Below, one piece after another: positions 35,138 through 43,171 of a stretch of 64,000 nt of DNA. How positions within the stretch are numbered: position 1 is the stretch's first letter; the number at the start of each line of letters is the position of its first letter. The notes beneath the pieces were generated by a model, which was given only the letters and a program-made list of their open reading frames with translations, made no database searches and had not been told where the DNA came from. Source of the DNA: Clostridia bacterium (GTDB lineage: Bacteria; Bacillota; Clostridia; TANB77; CAG-508); assembly GCA_017437145.1 (NCBI GenBank), contig JAFSBT010000003.1, forward strand, positions 310,001 through 374,000, in the 5' to 3' direction. Position numbers and translations under genes: made by a program.

Positions 35138-37123
35138 TTAATCAATTGTTATTGAGCCATCATTTAAATTGAAACTACGTTCAGCCTTTTTATTTCCGTC
35201 AATTTTTACTTTTACTGTAACTGTACCTTTTGCATCAATTCTTATAGATTCATTAGTGGACGCTTTACTTACTGTTCTTGAATCAACTTGTTCACCATCA
35301 ACTTCAACTACTAAATTAACAGATTCTGCTACTACTTCATTTCCTTCTGCATCATATAATGTTTCATATCCTGTAAGTGATTTTACATTAATATTTATTG
35401 TTCCAGATTTGATTTCCTCAAACTCATTTACTGTTATTGTAATTTCTGTTTCTTTATCTACAACACTGTTTGCTGTTATGCTTTGACTTACTACAACTCC
35501 ATTTGGTTTGCTTGAATCACTAGTTTTTGAAGTACTTTTCCATTTTAATTTTGCATCTGAAATTGCTTTTTTAGCCTCTGCCTCGGTTTTTCCTGATAAA
35601 TCTGGTACTGTTACTTGTTCTATCCCTGAGCTCACAGTTATAAGAATTTCTTCTCCTGCCATAATTTCTTCATTTTCTTGATATTGTTGTTTTATAACAT
35701 ACCCTTCTTCTACTTCATCACTAAATTCTTCTTCTACTTTTACAGTTAATTTTGCTTTTTTCAATGCCTTAGTTGCTTCATCTTTTTTTAATCCAATTAC
35801 CTTTGGAACAGTTGTCATTTCTTGTCCTAAGCTAACAGTTATAAGGATTTCTTGATCTTTTTGAATTTTAAAATCTTCTTGATATTTAGGTTTTTGAGAA
35901 ATAATTTTTCCTTTTTCTATTTCTTTATCATGTTTTTCTTCTTTTTTTATCGTTAATTCTAACTCTTCAGCAATTTTTTCTGCTTCTTCCCAAGTTTTTC
36001 CTACGAAATCTGGAATTGGTATTTCAGTGTTTCCTTTATTTTTAATTCTATCAACTAATTCTATGATTGATGTAGCTAATAAAAATGTCACAACTAATAC
36101 TAGTACTGCTATACCTGTCATTGCAGCAACTTTTACTATAGGATGTTTTTCAAAATATTGATTCATTTTTGCAAATTTACCCGTTTTCTTTTCAGGTTCT
36201 TTTGCATGTCTATTATTGCCTTTTTGTATTTCGCTTATATCTATTTTTTTTGTTTCATCTAGAATTCCTGTTGATAATTTATTTACAAATTTTCCATCTG
36301 GATTTTTTAATGCATTATTTAAATCATTTATCATTTCAGTTGCTGAATTATATCTTTGATTTGCATCTTTTTGTAAAGCTTTTAAAATTATATCATTTAC
36401 ACTAGATGGTAAATCTGGGTTAATTGTACATGGTGGAACAGGTTCTTCTTGCATATGTTTTAATGCTACAGAAACTGGTGTATCTGCATCAAATGGAACT
36501 TTTCCTGTTACCATTTCATACATTACAACTCCTAATGAATATAAGTCAGATTTTGCATCTGTTATACTACCTCTTGCATGTTCAGGTGAAAAATAATGTA
36601 CTGAACCAATTGTTGTTCCGAATGCAGTCATTGTTGAATTCGATACTGCTTTGGCAATTCCAAAATCAGTTACTTTTGCAACTCCCTCTTCTGTTATTAT
36701 AATATTATGTGGTTTTATATCTCTATGAATAATATTCTTTTTATGAGCAGATTCTAAGGCTGATGCAATTTGTGTTGCAACTTTTAATGACCATCTCCAG
36801 CCTAATTTTCCATCTTCAACAATTATTTCTTTTAATGTTTTTCCTTTTACTAATTCCATTACTATATAATGTAAGTTTCCATCTTGACCTACATCATAAA
36901 CAGAAACTATATTGGGATGAGTAAAACACGCTATAGCTTGAGCTTCAACATTAAAACGTTTTATAAATTCTTCATCTGTTGTAAATTCATCTCTTAATAT
37001 TTTTACTGCAACATCTCTTTTTAGCACATGGCATTTAGCTCTATATACTGTTGCCATTCCTCCATTACCTATTTTTTCTATTAGTTCGTATCTGCCTCCA
37101 AGAATTTTACCTTCTAAATTCAT
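35138..37123 (-). CDS. prkC: PASTA-domain serine/threonine kinase (PrkC/Stk type)
   Basis: This membrane kinase senses peptidoglycan fragments and controls growth and spore germination in Firmicutes. The kinase domain (residues 10-275) has GGRYELIEKIGNGGMATVYRA, AVKIL, HRDIKPHN and TDFGIAKA, and SPEHARG in place of APE. A membrane helix lies near 330-355. Three PASTA repeats follow (about 365-435, 436-500, 501-570), then an Ig-like tail. The PPM phosphatase ends 19 bases upstream in the same operon, its usual partner. Confidence 0.96.
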   Translation of the reverse strand: MNLEGKILGGRYELIEKIGNGGMATVYRAKCHVLKRDVAVKILRDEFTTDEEFIKRFNVEAQAIACFTHPNIVSVYDVGQDGNLHYIVMELVKGKTLKEIIVEDGKLGWRWSLKVATQIASALESAHKKNIIHRDIKPHNIIITEEGVAKVTDFGIAKAVSNSTMTAFGTTIGSVHYFSPEHARGSITDAKSDLYSLGVVMYEMVTGKVPFDADTPVSVALKHMQEEPVPPCTINPDLPSSVNDIILKALQKDANQRYNSATEMINDLNNALKNPDGKFVNKLSTGILDETKKIDISEIQKGNNRHAKEPEKKTGKFAKMNQYFEKHPIVKVAAMTGIAVLVLVVTFLLATSIIELVDRIKNKGNTEIPIPDFVGKTWEEAEKIAEELELTIKKEEKHDKEIEKGKIISQKPKYQEDFKIQKDQEILITVSLGQEMTTVPKVIGLKKDEATKALKKAKLTVKVEEEFSDEVEEGYVIKQQYQENEEIMAGEEILITVSSGIEQVTVPDLSGKTEAEAKKAISDAKLKWKSTSKTSDSSKPNGVVVSQSITANSVVDKETEITITVNEFEEIKSGTININVKSLTGYETLYDAEGNEVVAESVNLVVEVDGEQVDSRTVSKASTNESIRIDAKGTVTVKVKIDGNKKAERSFNLNDGSITID

Positions 37124-37141
37124 AACTATACCTCTCCTACT

Positions 37142-37862
37142 TTAGTTTTTTATTATAACAGTTGTTATATTGTCATATCCTCCAAGTTCATTTGCTTTTT
37201 TTATTAGTTCTTCTTCAGGATTTAATTCGTTGCTTTTTATTATGTTGTAAATCTCTGCCTCTTTTAACATATTAGTTAGTCCATCTGAACAAAGTACTAT
37301 AATATCATCTGGTAAAAAGTTCTTATATAATACATCTGGTTCAGCATATGTTTCACATCCTAATGCTTTCATAAGCATATTTTTCTTAGGATGTTCCTCT
37401 GCCTCTTGTTTAGTTATTTTTCCATCTTTAACTAATTCTTGAACATAACTATGGTCAGTTGTAATTCTTCTTATAATATTTTTTCTTATTCTATAAGTTC
37501 TACTATCTCCAATATGTCCAATATATGCTTTATTCATATATATTAAACATATTTCCAGTGTAGTACCCATTTGATCTAGATTTTCATTTTCTCTAGCTTT
37601 TTCAAGAACAATCATGTTTGCATATTCCATGGCACTTTTGATTAAGTTTAAAATTTTTTCTTTGTCATCTTTTACATCATTAAAATTGTTCTCTATATAA
37701 TTACTTGCTGCAACAACTGCGAGTTTGCTTGCAACTTCTCCACCATTATATCCACCCATACCGGTCAGCTAATATGTATAAATTTAACTTAGGCGAAACA
37801 TAATAACAATCTTGGTTTATTTCTCTTGCTTTTCCGACATCGGTTTTCGCAAAGATTTTCAT
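37142..37862 (-). CDS. prpC: PP2C-family protein phosphatase, frame interrupted by a CGG +1 shift
   Basis: This is the usual partner of PrkC and removes phosphate from its targets. Skipping the C of an in-frame CGG at codon 34 gives 239 residues, the typical PrpC/Stp length. The motifs are KTDVGKAREINQD, YILAD-G-MGGYNGGEVAS with the metal-binding Asp and the shifted glycine, HIGDSRTYRI, ITTDHSYVQELV, LCSDGLTNML and GGYDNITTVI. The ATG overlaps the rlmN stop as ATGA. Without the shift the product would end after 38 residues, which would leave PrkC without its phosphatase. Confidence 0.9.
37760..37763 (-). other. CGGT +1 frameshift site 8 (phosphatase codon 34)
   Basis: GCT GAC CGG TAT becomes GCT GAC GGT ATG GGT GGA, restoring the catalytic ADGMGG motif. 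The zero frame stops at TAA five codons on. Confidence 0.9.
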
Positions 37863-38887
37863 TTATTCACCTCTTTTTTTCTTAATTGCCCACAAGCAGC
37901 ATCTATATCTGAGCCTAATTCTCTTCGAATTGTAGCAACTATTCCTTTTGAATTTAAATAATCTCTAAATTTAATTATATTTTCATTTGTACTTTTTGCA
38001 AATTTACCATTCTCTATTTTATTTATAGGAATTAAATTAACATGACATAGAACACCTTTTAGTAGTTTTACAAGTTCTTTTGCGTCATCTAAATTATCAT
38101 TATTTTCTTTTGCTAATGCATATTCAAAAGATATTCTTCTATTAGTTTTTTCTATATAATATCTACATGCTTCCATTAATTTTTCAATATTATACACATC
38201 ATTTACAGGCATCATACTACTTCTTTTTTTATCTGAAGCTGCATGCAAAGAAATTGATAATGTGCATTGTAAATTCTCATCTGCTAATTTATATATTTTA
38301 GGAACTAACCCACTTGTAGATAAACTTATATGTCTTGCTCCCATATTTATACCTTTTTGATTATTAAGTAATTTTATTGCTTGCATAACATTATCATAAT
38401 TATCTAATGGTTCACCAATTCCCATGAAAACTAAATTAGAAATTTTTATATTTTCATCTCTTTCTATAGCCAATAACTGTTCAACAATTTCTCCTGCCGT
38501 AAGATTCCTTATAAATGGAACTCCTGTTGATGCACAAAATTTACATCCCATTTTACATCCAATTTGTGTTGAAACACATATTGTTTTTCCATGTTTATAT
38601 TCCATAAGAACTGATTCGATTGCATTTCCATCTAAAACATCAAACAAATATTTTTTTGTTCCATCTTTTGATTCTTGTTTTGTAATAATATTAAACACAT
38701 GCAAATCAAATTTTTCTTTTAGCTTGTCTTTAAGCTCTTTAGATATATTAGTCATATCATCAAAATTTGTTACATTTTCTTTGAAAATCCACTGAAAAAT
38801 TTGCTCTGCTCTATATGGCTTTTCGCCTATTTCTACCATTAAATTTTTTAAGTTATCTAAATTATAATCTTTAATGTTTTTTTTCAA
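37859..38887 (-). CDS. rlmN: 23S rRNA/tRNA adenine-C2 methyltransferase RlmN
   Basis: RlmN is a radical SAM enzyme that methylates A2503 of 23S rRNA and A37 of some tRNAs. The 342-residue protein has the cluster motif C-x3-C-x2-C in GCKMGCKFCAST, VFMGIGEPLDNYDNV, LSTSGLVP, LSISLHAA and the C-terminal catalytic Cys in DIDAACGQL. It lies between gmk and the phosphatase with tight spacing, as in other Firmicutes. Confidence 0.97.
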   Translation of the reverse strand: MKKNIKDYNLDNLKNLMVEIGEKPYRAEQIFQWIFKENVTNFDDMTNISKELKDKLKEKFDLHVFNIITKQESKDGTKKYLFDVLDGNAIESVLMEYKHGKTICVSTQIGCKMGCKFCASTGVPFIRNLTAGEIVEQLLAIERDENIKISNLVFMGIGEPLDNYDNVMQAIKLLNNQKGINMGARHISLSTSGLVPKIYKLADENLQCTLSISLHAASDKKRSSMMPVNDVYNIEKLMEACRYYIEKTNRRISFEYALAKENNDNLDDAKELVKLLKGVLCHVNLIPINKIENGKFAKSTNENIIKFRDYLNSKGIVATIRRELGSDIDAACGQLRKKEVNK

Positions 38888-38900
38888 AAAATCTTACCTC

Positions 38901-39449
38901 TTACATTTCTTTTTTTACTATATCCATAACTTTTTGTACAGTTTCTTCCAAAACTTTATTTTCAAGAACGTAATCATACATTCCTATTTTAGCTTCTTCA
39001 TACTCAAATCTTGTCAATCTTGAAAGAATTTTTTCCTTGTCATCTCCACGTTGCAATAATCTTTCTATTAGTTCTTCTTTTGGAACTTTCAAAAATATAG
39101 TAACTATTTTTATATCCTTTTTTAATAAGTTTATTAAATTTTCTGTTCCATTAACATCAATATCTTTAACTATAATTTTACCACTTTGAATTTTTTCATT
39201 AAGAATTTTTTTTGATGTACCATAATAATGTCCATAATGTTTTGAATATTCATAAAATTCTTCTTGTCCTATTTTTTCTTCAAATTCCTCAGTTGTAATA
39301 AAATTATAAATTTCTCCATCAACTTCACCTGGTCTTGGCTCTCTATCTGTATATGATGGCATTGTTGTTATATTATCTAATCTTTTTATCAATTCTTTTT
39401 TTACTGTATCTTTTCCAGCTCCAGTTACTCCAGATAATAAAATTAGCAT
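38901..39449 (-). CDS. gmk: Guanylate kinase
   Basis: Gmk phosphorylates GMP to GDP. The 182-residue protein has a P-loop GVTGAGKDTV (usually SGVGKGT) and the GMP-binding TDREPRPGEVDGEIYNF, then EYSKHYGHYYGTSK. The altered P-loop keeps the GKD/T core. It overlaps the end of rpoZ by a few bases. The order rpoZ then gmk is the reverse of the usual one. Confidence 0.9.
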   Translation of the reverse strand: MLILLSGVTGAGKDTVKKELIKRLDNITTMPSYTDREPRPGEVDGEIYNFITTEEFEEKIGQEEFYEYSKHYGHYYGTSKKILNEKIQSGKIIVKDIDVNGTENLINLLKKDIKIVTIFLKVPKEELIERLLQRGDDKEKILSRLTRFEYEEAKIGMYDYVLENKVLEETVQKVMDIVKKEM

Positions 39450-39631
39450 GGTTTCACCTTACCTTCTGCTATTTCGTTAGCAGCTAATGTTACTGTAGAT
39501 CTTTCTTTTACTTTTGTTAAAACTGGCTCTCCCTTTGAAATTTGTCTTGCTCTTTTTGATGTAATTATTACTAATTGAAATCTGTTTTCTATTACATCTA
39601 ATAAACTTGTTACTGTTGGTTTAATTATCAT
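39443..39631 (-). CDS. rpoZ: RNA polymerase omega subunit
   Basis: This 62-residue protein (KPTVTSLLDVIENRFQLVII, then TSKRARQI and ANEIAEGKV) matches the omega subunit, which assists assembly of the beta-prime subunit. It lies between the RemA-like gene and gmk, a classic location, and overlaps gmk by seven bases. Confidence 0.9.
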   Translation of the reverse strand: MIIKPTVTSLLDVIENRFQLVIITSKRARQISKGEPVLTKVKERSTVTLAANEIAEGKVKPC

Positions 39632-39655
39632 TTCTATTACTCCCTTTCTTATTAA

Positions 39656-39913
39656 TTAAACATCATCGTCTTTTGATAAATCTTTATCTATTCTTCCAGC
39701 GATTGTTTCTGGTTGTACTGCTGATAAAACTATATTACCTGAATCCATTATAATAACTGCTCTTGTACGTCTTCCAGAAGTAGCATCAATTGCCATTTTA
39801 GCATCCTTTGCTTCTTGTACCATTCTTTTTATTGGAGCAGAATCTGGACTTACTATTGAAATTATTCTGTTAGCTGCAACTATATTACCAAATCCTATGT
39901 GTATTAACTGCAT
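39656..39913 (-). CDS. remA: RemA-family (DUF370) regulatory protein
   Basis: The 85-residue protein ([20 protein letters not shown], then [20 protein letters not shown] and [15 protein letters not shown]) is a typical RemA/DUF370 DNA-binding protein. In Bacillus it activates matrix genes and in related species osmoprotection genes (family knowledge). It lies between yicC and rpoZ as in most Firmicutes. Confidence 0.95.
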   Translation of the reverse strand: MQLIHIGFGNIVAANRIISIVSPDSAPIKRMVQEAKDAKMAIDATSGRRTRAVIIMDSGNIVLSAVQPETIAGRIDKDLSKDDDV

Positions 39914-39929
39914 TTAACTAATCTCTCCT

Positions 39930-40808
39930 TTACTCTATATTTTGTATTTGTTCACGAATATTTTCTATTTCTGTTTTTATATCAACTACTAAATTTGTTA
40001 TTTCTAAATTATTAGCTTTTGAACCAATTGTATTTGTTTCTCTGTTCATTTCTTGTATTAAAAAATCAATTTTTTTACCAATTGCAATATCTGAATCTAG
40101 CAACCCTAAGAATTGAGAAATATGACTTTTTAATCTTGTTATTTCCTCTTCTACAGAACATTTATCAGAATATATAACAACTTCTTGTGCTAATCGTGCT
40201 TCATCTACTACATTAGTTTTTAAAATATCTTTAATTCTCTTTTCCAATTTTACTATATATTCATCTACAAGTCCAGTAGAAATAGCAGAAATTTTCTTGA
40301 TTTTTGCTTTTATTATTTCAATTCTTTCTACTAAATCTTTCTTTATTTTTTCACCTTCATTTGTTCTCATTTGTACAAAATTATTAATTGCATCTTTTAA
40401 GCATATTTCTAACTCATTCCATAAAAGCTCTTCATCATCTTCTTCTAATTTTATTGTAAATACTTCTGGTAATTTTGTCACTTCCATAACACTTACATTA
40501 TCAATTATATTTGCATCTTGAGCTAATTTTTTTATTTCTTGAACATATAATTTTGCTAATTCTGTATTAATTTTTATACTTTTACCTTTTTCACTATTAT
40601 TTGTAAAACTTATAAATACATCTATTTTTCCTCTACTAACTGAATTTGTTATAACTTTTTTTACTTTCTCTTCTAAAAATCCTATAGCTCTTGGAATCTT
40701 TATATTTACATCATTAAATCTATTATTTACAGATTTTATCTCAACTAGATATTCTCTTGAATCATTTTCATATTTGCTTCTTCCAAAGCCTGTCATGCTT
40801 TTTATCAT
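39930..40808 (-). CDS. YicC-family endoribonuclease
   Basis: The 292-residue protein opens with IKSMTGFGRSKYE and contains EIKSVNNRFNDVNIKIPR and the C-terminal EEITRLKSHISQF plus GKKIDFLIQEMNRETNTIGSK, the YicC_N and DUF1732 signatures. YicC proteins are endoribonucleases (family knowledge). It heads the run remA-rpoZ-gmk-rlmN and follows the membrane protein gene directly. Confidence 0.95.
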   Translation of the reverse strand: MIKSMTGFGRSKYENDSREYLVEIKSVNNRFNDVNIKIPRAIGFLEEKVKKVITNSVSRGKIDVFISFTNNSEKGKSIKINTELAKLYVQEIKKLAQDANIIDNVSVMEVTKLPEVFTIKLEEDDEELLWNELEICLKDAINNFVQMRTNEGEKIKKDLVERIEIIKAKIKKISAISTGLVDEYIVKLEKRIKDILKTNVVDEARLAQEVVIYSDKCSVEEEITRLKSHISQFLGLLDSDIAIGKKIDFLIQEMNRETNTIGSKANNLEITNLVVDIKTEIENIREQIQNIE

Positions 40809-40809
40809 A

Positions 40810-41541
40810 TTACTTTTTCTCCTTTTTTTCAGTATTTTTAGTTTTTACTTCTTTTTTTTTAGTCTCTTTTTTCTTTGTACTTTCAGTGCTTTTTTTCTCA
40901 CTATTTTTTGTTTGATTTGTTGTACGAGTTTTAGTAGTTGCATCTTTTTTCTTTTTAGTTGTAGAAACAGACTTCTTCTCAGTATTAGTTTTCTTTTTAG
41001 TTTTTTCTTTATCTATATTTTCTTTATTCTTTTGTTCCATAATTGTCTTTAATTTATCTTGACTTTCTTTTTTTGTTATTTCTTGCAAATCATTATTTTG
41101 TCTTAGATATATATTTTTTTCTCTTTTATATATTATTAGGCATTTTATTAAGTAATATATACATACATATAATCCTGAAATTTTGAACCACATAGGAATT
41201 TCAAATTTTAATATATTTTTTAGAAAAAGCGTAACCAATGAAATAACAAATGTTTCTATTCCATATAAAGCAATATATCCATTATCTTTTTTATATGCAC
41301 ATTCAAATAATATAATAGCTATTAATAGACTAACCATTGACGCTATCTTATAGTAATTTATAAACATCTCTTCTTTCAACATACTTTTTCCGAGTATTAT
41401 GCCTGTAATATATATTATAAAAATTATACAAAAAATTAGATTTGTAAAAAGCTTTTTCCTATATTGTTTTTTTATATTTTCTGGAACTTCTGTTAAGATA
41501 TTTATGTGTTCTTCCATTTTTTCTATAGTACTTTTTCTCAT
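40810..41541 (-). CDS. Membrane protein with Lys/Thr-rich cytoplasmic tail
   Basis: Of 243 residues, about 30-150 form four membrane helices (LFTNLIFCIIFIIYITGIIL and following). Residues 165-243 are an unbroken Lys/Thr/Glu/Ser low-complexity tail. The tail resembles that of the DUF4912 protein. It lies between rsmE and yicC with near-zero gaps and is presumably in the same operon. I do not recognise a family. Confidence 0.65.
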   Translation of the reverse strand: MRKSTIEKMEEHINILTEVPENIKKQYRKKLFTNLIFCIIFIIYITGIILGKSMLKEEMFINYYKIASMVSLLIAIILFECAYKKDNGYIALYGIETFVISLVTLFLKNILKFEIPMWFKISGLYVCIYYLIKCLIIYKREKNIYLRQNNDLQEITKKESQDKLKTIMEQKNKENIDKEKTKKKTNTEKKSVSTTKKKKDATTKTRTTNQTKNSEKKSTESTKKKETKKKEVKTKNTEKKEKK

Positions 41542-41545
41542 TTTT

Positions 41546-42304
41546 TTATTTTTTTCCTCCTATGTCACCTAATTCATACATTATTATACTTGTTAAAGCT
41601 AATGCTACAGTTTCTGTTCTTAAAATCCTATTTCCTAATGTTATAACTTTAGCACCATTTTCTTTTAAATAATTAACTTCTTCAGTTGTAATTCCACCCT
41701 CTGGACCTATTATTATTCCTATTTTTAAATTTTCTTTATTTTTTAAATTTCTTAATTCTGTCTTTAAAAAATTTTCTTTTTCTCCTTCATATGCTAGCAA
41801 TACTATATCATAATTTGATATTAAATTACAAATTTTTTTAATATTTGTAACTTCTTTTATTTTCGGTATTAAATCTCTTCCACTTTGTTTTGCTGCAACT
41901 TCACTAATCTTTTGCCATCTTTCTACTTTTTTTATTGAAGATTTTGAATCCAACTTAACTACACATCTATCCATTTCAACTGGTACAATTTCTTTTGCTC
42001 CAAGTTCAATTGATTTTTGAATTATAAGTTCCATTTTATCTGCCTTTGGAAGCCCTTGAAATATATGTATTTCTATATTAGATTCAGCCTCTGACTCTTT
42101 TTCTTTTAAAATTATGCATTCTATATTATCATTATTTATATTTTTTATTCCACATATATAGTTCTTAGTTGTGTCAGTATCACATACTTCTATGTCGTCA
42201 TCAACTTTTAATCTTAATACATTTTTTATGTGATTAACATCTTCACCAATTATTGTAATTTTTTCTTGTTCTATTTGTTCTTCTTTAACAAAAAATTTAG
42301 GCAT
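41546..42304 (-). CDS. rsmE: 16S rRNA m3U1498 methyltransferase RsmE
   Basis: The start is the ATG after GGGGGATG (252 residues), giving MPKFFVKEEQI; the extra upstream codons run into a palindromic repeat. RsmE is a SPOUT methyltransferase: it has the N-terminal PUA-like region (EDVNHIKNVLRLKVDDDIEV) and the knot segment IIGPEGGITTEEVNYLKE followed by LGNRILRTETVALALTS. Confidence 0.95.
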   Translation of the reverse strand: MPKFFVKEEQIEQEKITIIGEDVNHIKNVLRLKVDDDIEVCDTDTTKNYICGIKNINNDNIECIILKEKESEAESNIEIHIFQGLPKADKMELIIQKSIELGAKEIVPVEMDRCVVKLDSKSSIKKVERWQKISEVAAKQSGRDLIPKIKEVTNIKKICNLISNYDIVLLAYEGEKENFLKTELRNLKNKENLKIGIIIGPEGGITTEEVNYLKENGAKVITLGNRILRTETVALALTSIIMYELGDIGGKK

Positions 42305-42322
42305 TTCATCCCCCTTAAGAAT

Positions 42323-42350
42323 GCGGGCGGACACAGGGCCCGCCCCTACA
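42323..42350. repeat. Palindromic intergenic repeat overlapping a stop codon
   Basis: GCGGGCGGACACAGGGCCCG followed by CCCCTACA. It supplies the TAG stop of the DUF120 gene. Confidence 0.85.
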
Positions 42351-42714
42351 TTATTATTTCTATTTTATCTCCGTCTTTTAAATTATATTTTTCTCTAAAA
42401 TTAACATTAGATACTATTTCAATTATATTGATTGGTTGAGTTCCTTGTTCGTTTTCATTTGCTTTGGTCCTTAATATATAAGCCTTGTCACCTAAAACAC
42501 TACATTCTTTTACTAAGACCTCTTGTGTTCCTCCATATTCATTTGGACTAAATTTTATTACATCTGTTCCTAATAAATATTTACGTTTCACATCTATATT
42601 TAATGTTCCTTCAAAAAGTTCCATTTCCATTTTTTTATAAAAAATTTTTTTTATTTTTTTTACCCAGCTACTCGCCTCTCCTAATCCTGAAACTACTTGT
42701 CCTTCTATGATCAT
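42346..42714 (-). CDS. DUF120 domain protein, archaeal-type CTP-dependent riboflavin kinase-like
   Basis: The 122-residue protein has the DUF120/RibK pattern: GQVVSGLGEASSWVKKI, FEGTLNIDV, IKFSPNEYGGTQEVLVKE, AYILRTKANE and EIVSNVNFREKYNLKDGDKIEI. In archaea these enzymes phosphorylate riboflavin with CTP to make FMN. It has no fused DNA-binding domain. Bacteria normally use the unrelated RibF, so its presence is unusual. The last codon and stop come from the palindromic repeat. It follows the small unknown gene by about 30 bases. Confidence 0.82.
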   Translation of the reverse strand: MIIEGQVVSGLGEASSWVKKIKKIFYKKMEMELFEGTLNIDVKRKYLLGTDVIKFSPNEYGGTQEVLVKECSVLGDKAYILRTKANENEQGTQPINIIEIVSNVNFREKYNLKDGDKIEIIM

Positions 42715-42742
42715 TTTTACTCCTTTAACTATATAAGCATCA

Positions 42743-43153
42743 TTAATTCCTTTTATTTTTAAAAAAAGAAATAATTCTTTTATACCATTTATCTTTATTA
42801 ATAGTTACTAAATCTGTGCATTCATTATTAGTACAATATGTTATCATATTTTTCTTAAATAATTTATCGTAACTGTATCTTTCTTCTATTATCTTTTGTT
42901 CTTTTTCTAATATCTTTTCTTTTTCTGTTTTATCACATAAAAAATCTCTATATATAAGAGATAAAATCACTATAGTTTCCTTTTTTAAAATATTTAAATT
43001 CTCTAAACCTTTTATCTCCTTATTATATGTTGTAGACTTATTATCATTTATAATCTTCTGAAAACTATGTGGTATCTTTTCTACTAATTCTTTTGGCATC
43101 AAATTCAAAATTTTATCAACTTCATAAAAAGCTTCCCCAAAGTTATCTTCCAT
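42743..43153 (-). CDS. Small hypothetical protein
   Basis: The 136-residue protein opens with a helical EVDKILNLMPKELVEKIPHS motif, continues with ETIVILSLIYRDFLC and has a Lys/Glu-rich C-terminal half. The N-terminal pattern is shared, as far as I recall, by uncharacterised small clostridial proteins. It lies between the 369-residue unknown and the DUF120 gene, all in the same direction with short gaps. Confidence 0.6.
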   Translation of the reverse strand: MEDNFGEAFYEVDKILNLMPKELVEKIPHSFQKIINDNKSTTYNKEIKGLENLNILKKETIVILSLIYRDFLCDKTEKEKILEKEQKIIEERYSYDKLFKKNMITYCTNNECTDLVTINKDKWYKRIISFFKNKRN

Positions 43154-43171
43154 AAAATCCTCTTCCTTTGT

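Noticed and set aside
1160..37763. Ordinary pseudogenes as the sole explanation of the eight frameshifts
   Set aside because: Decay would give mixed insertions, deletions, stops and motif loss. Here every lesion is one C before a glycine codon and everything else is intact. A systematic sequencing or consensus error remains possible and is listed as the main alternative.
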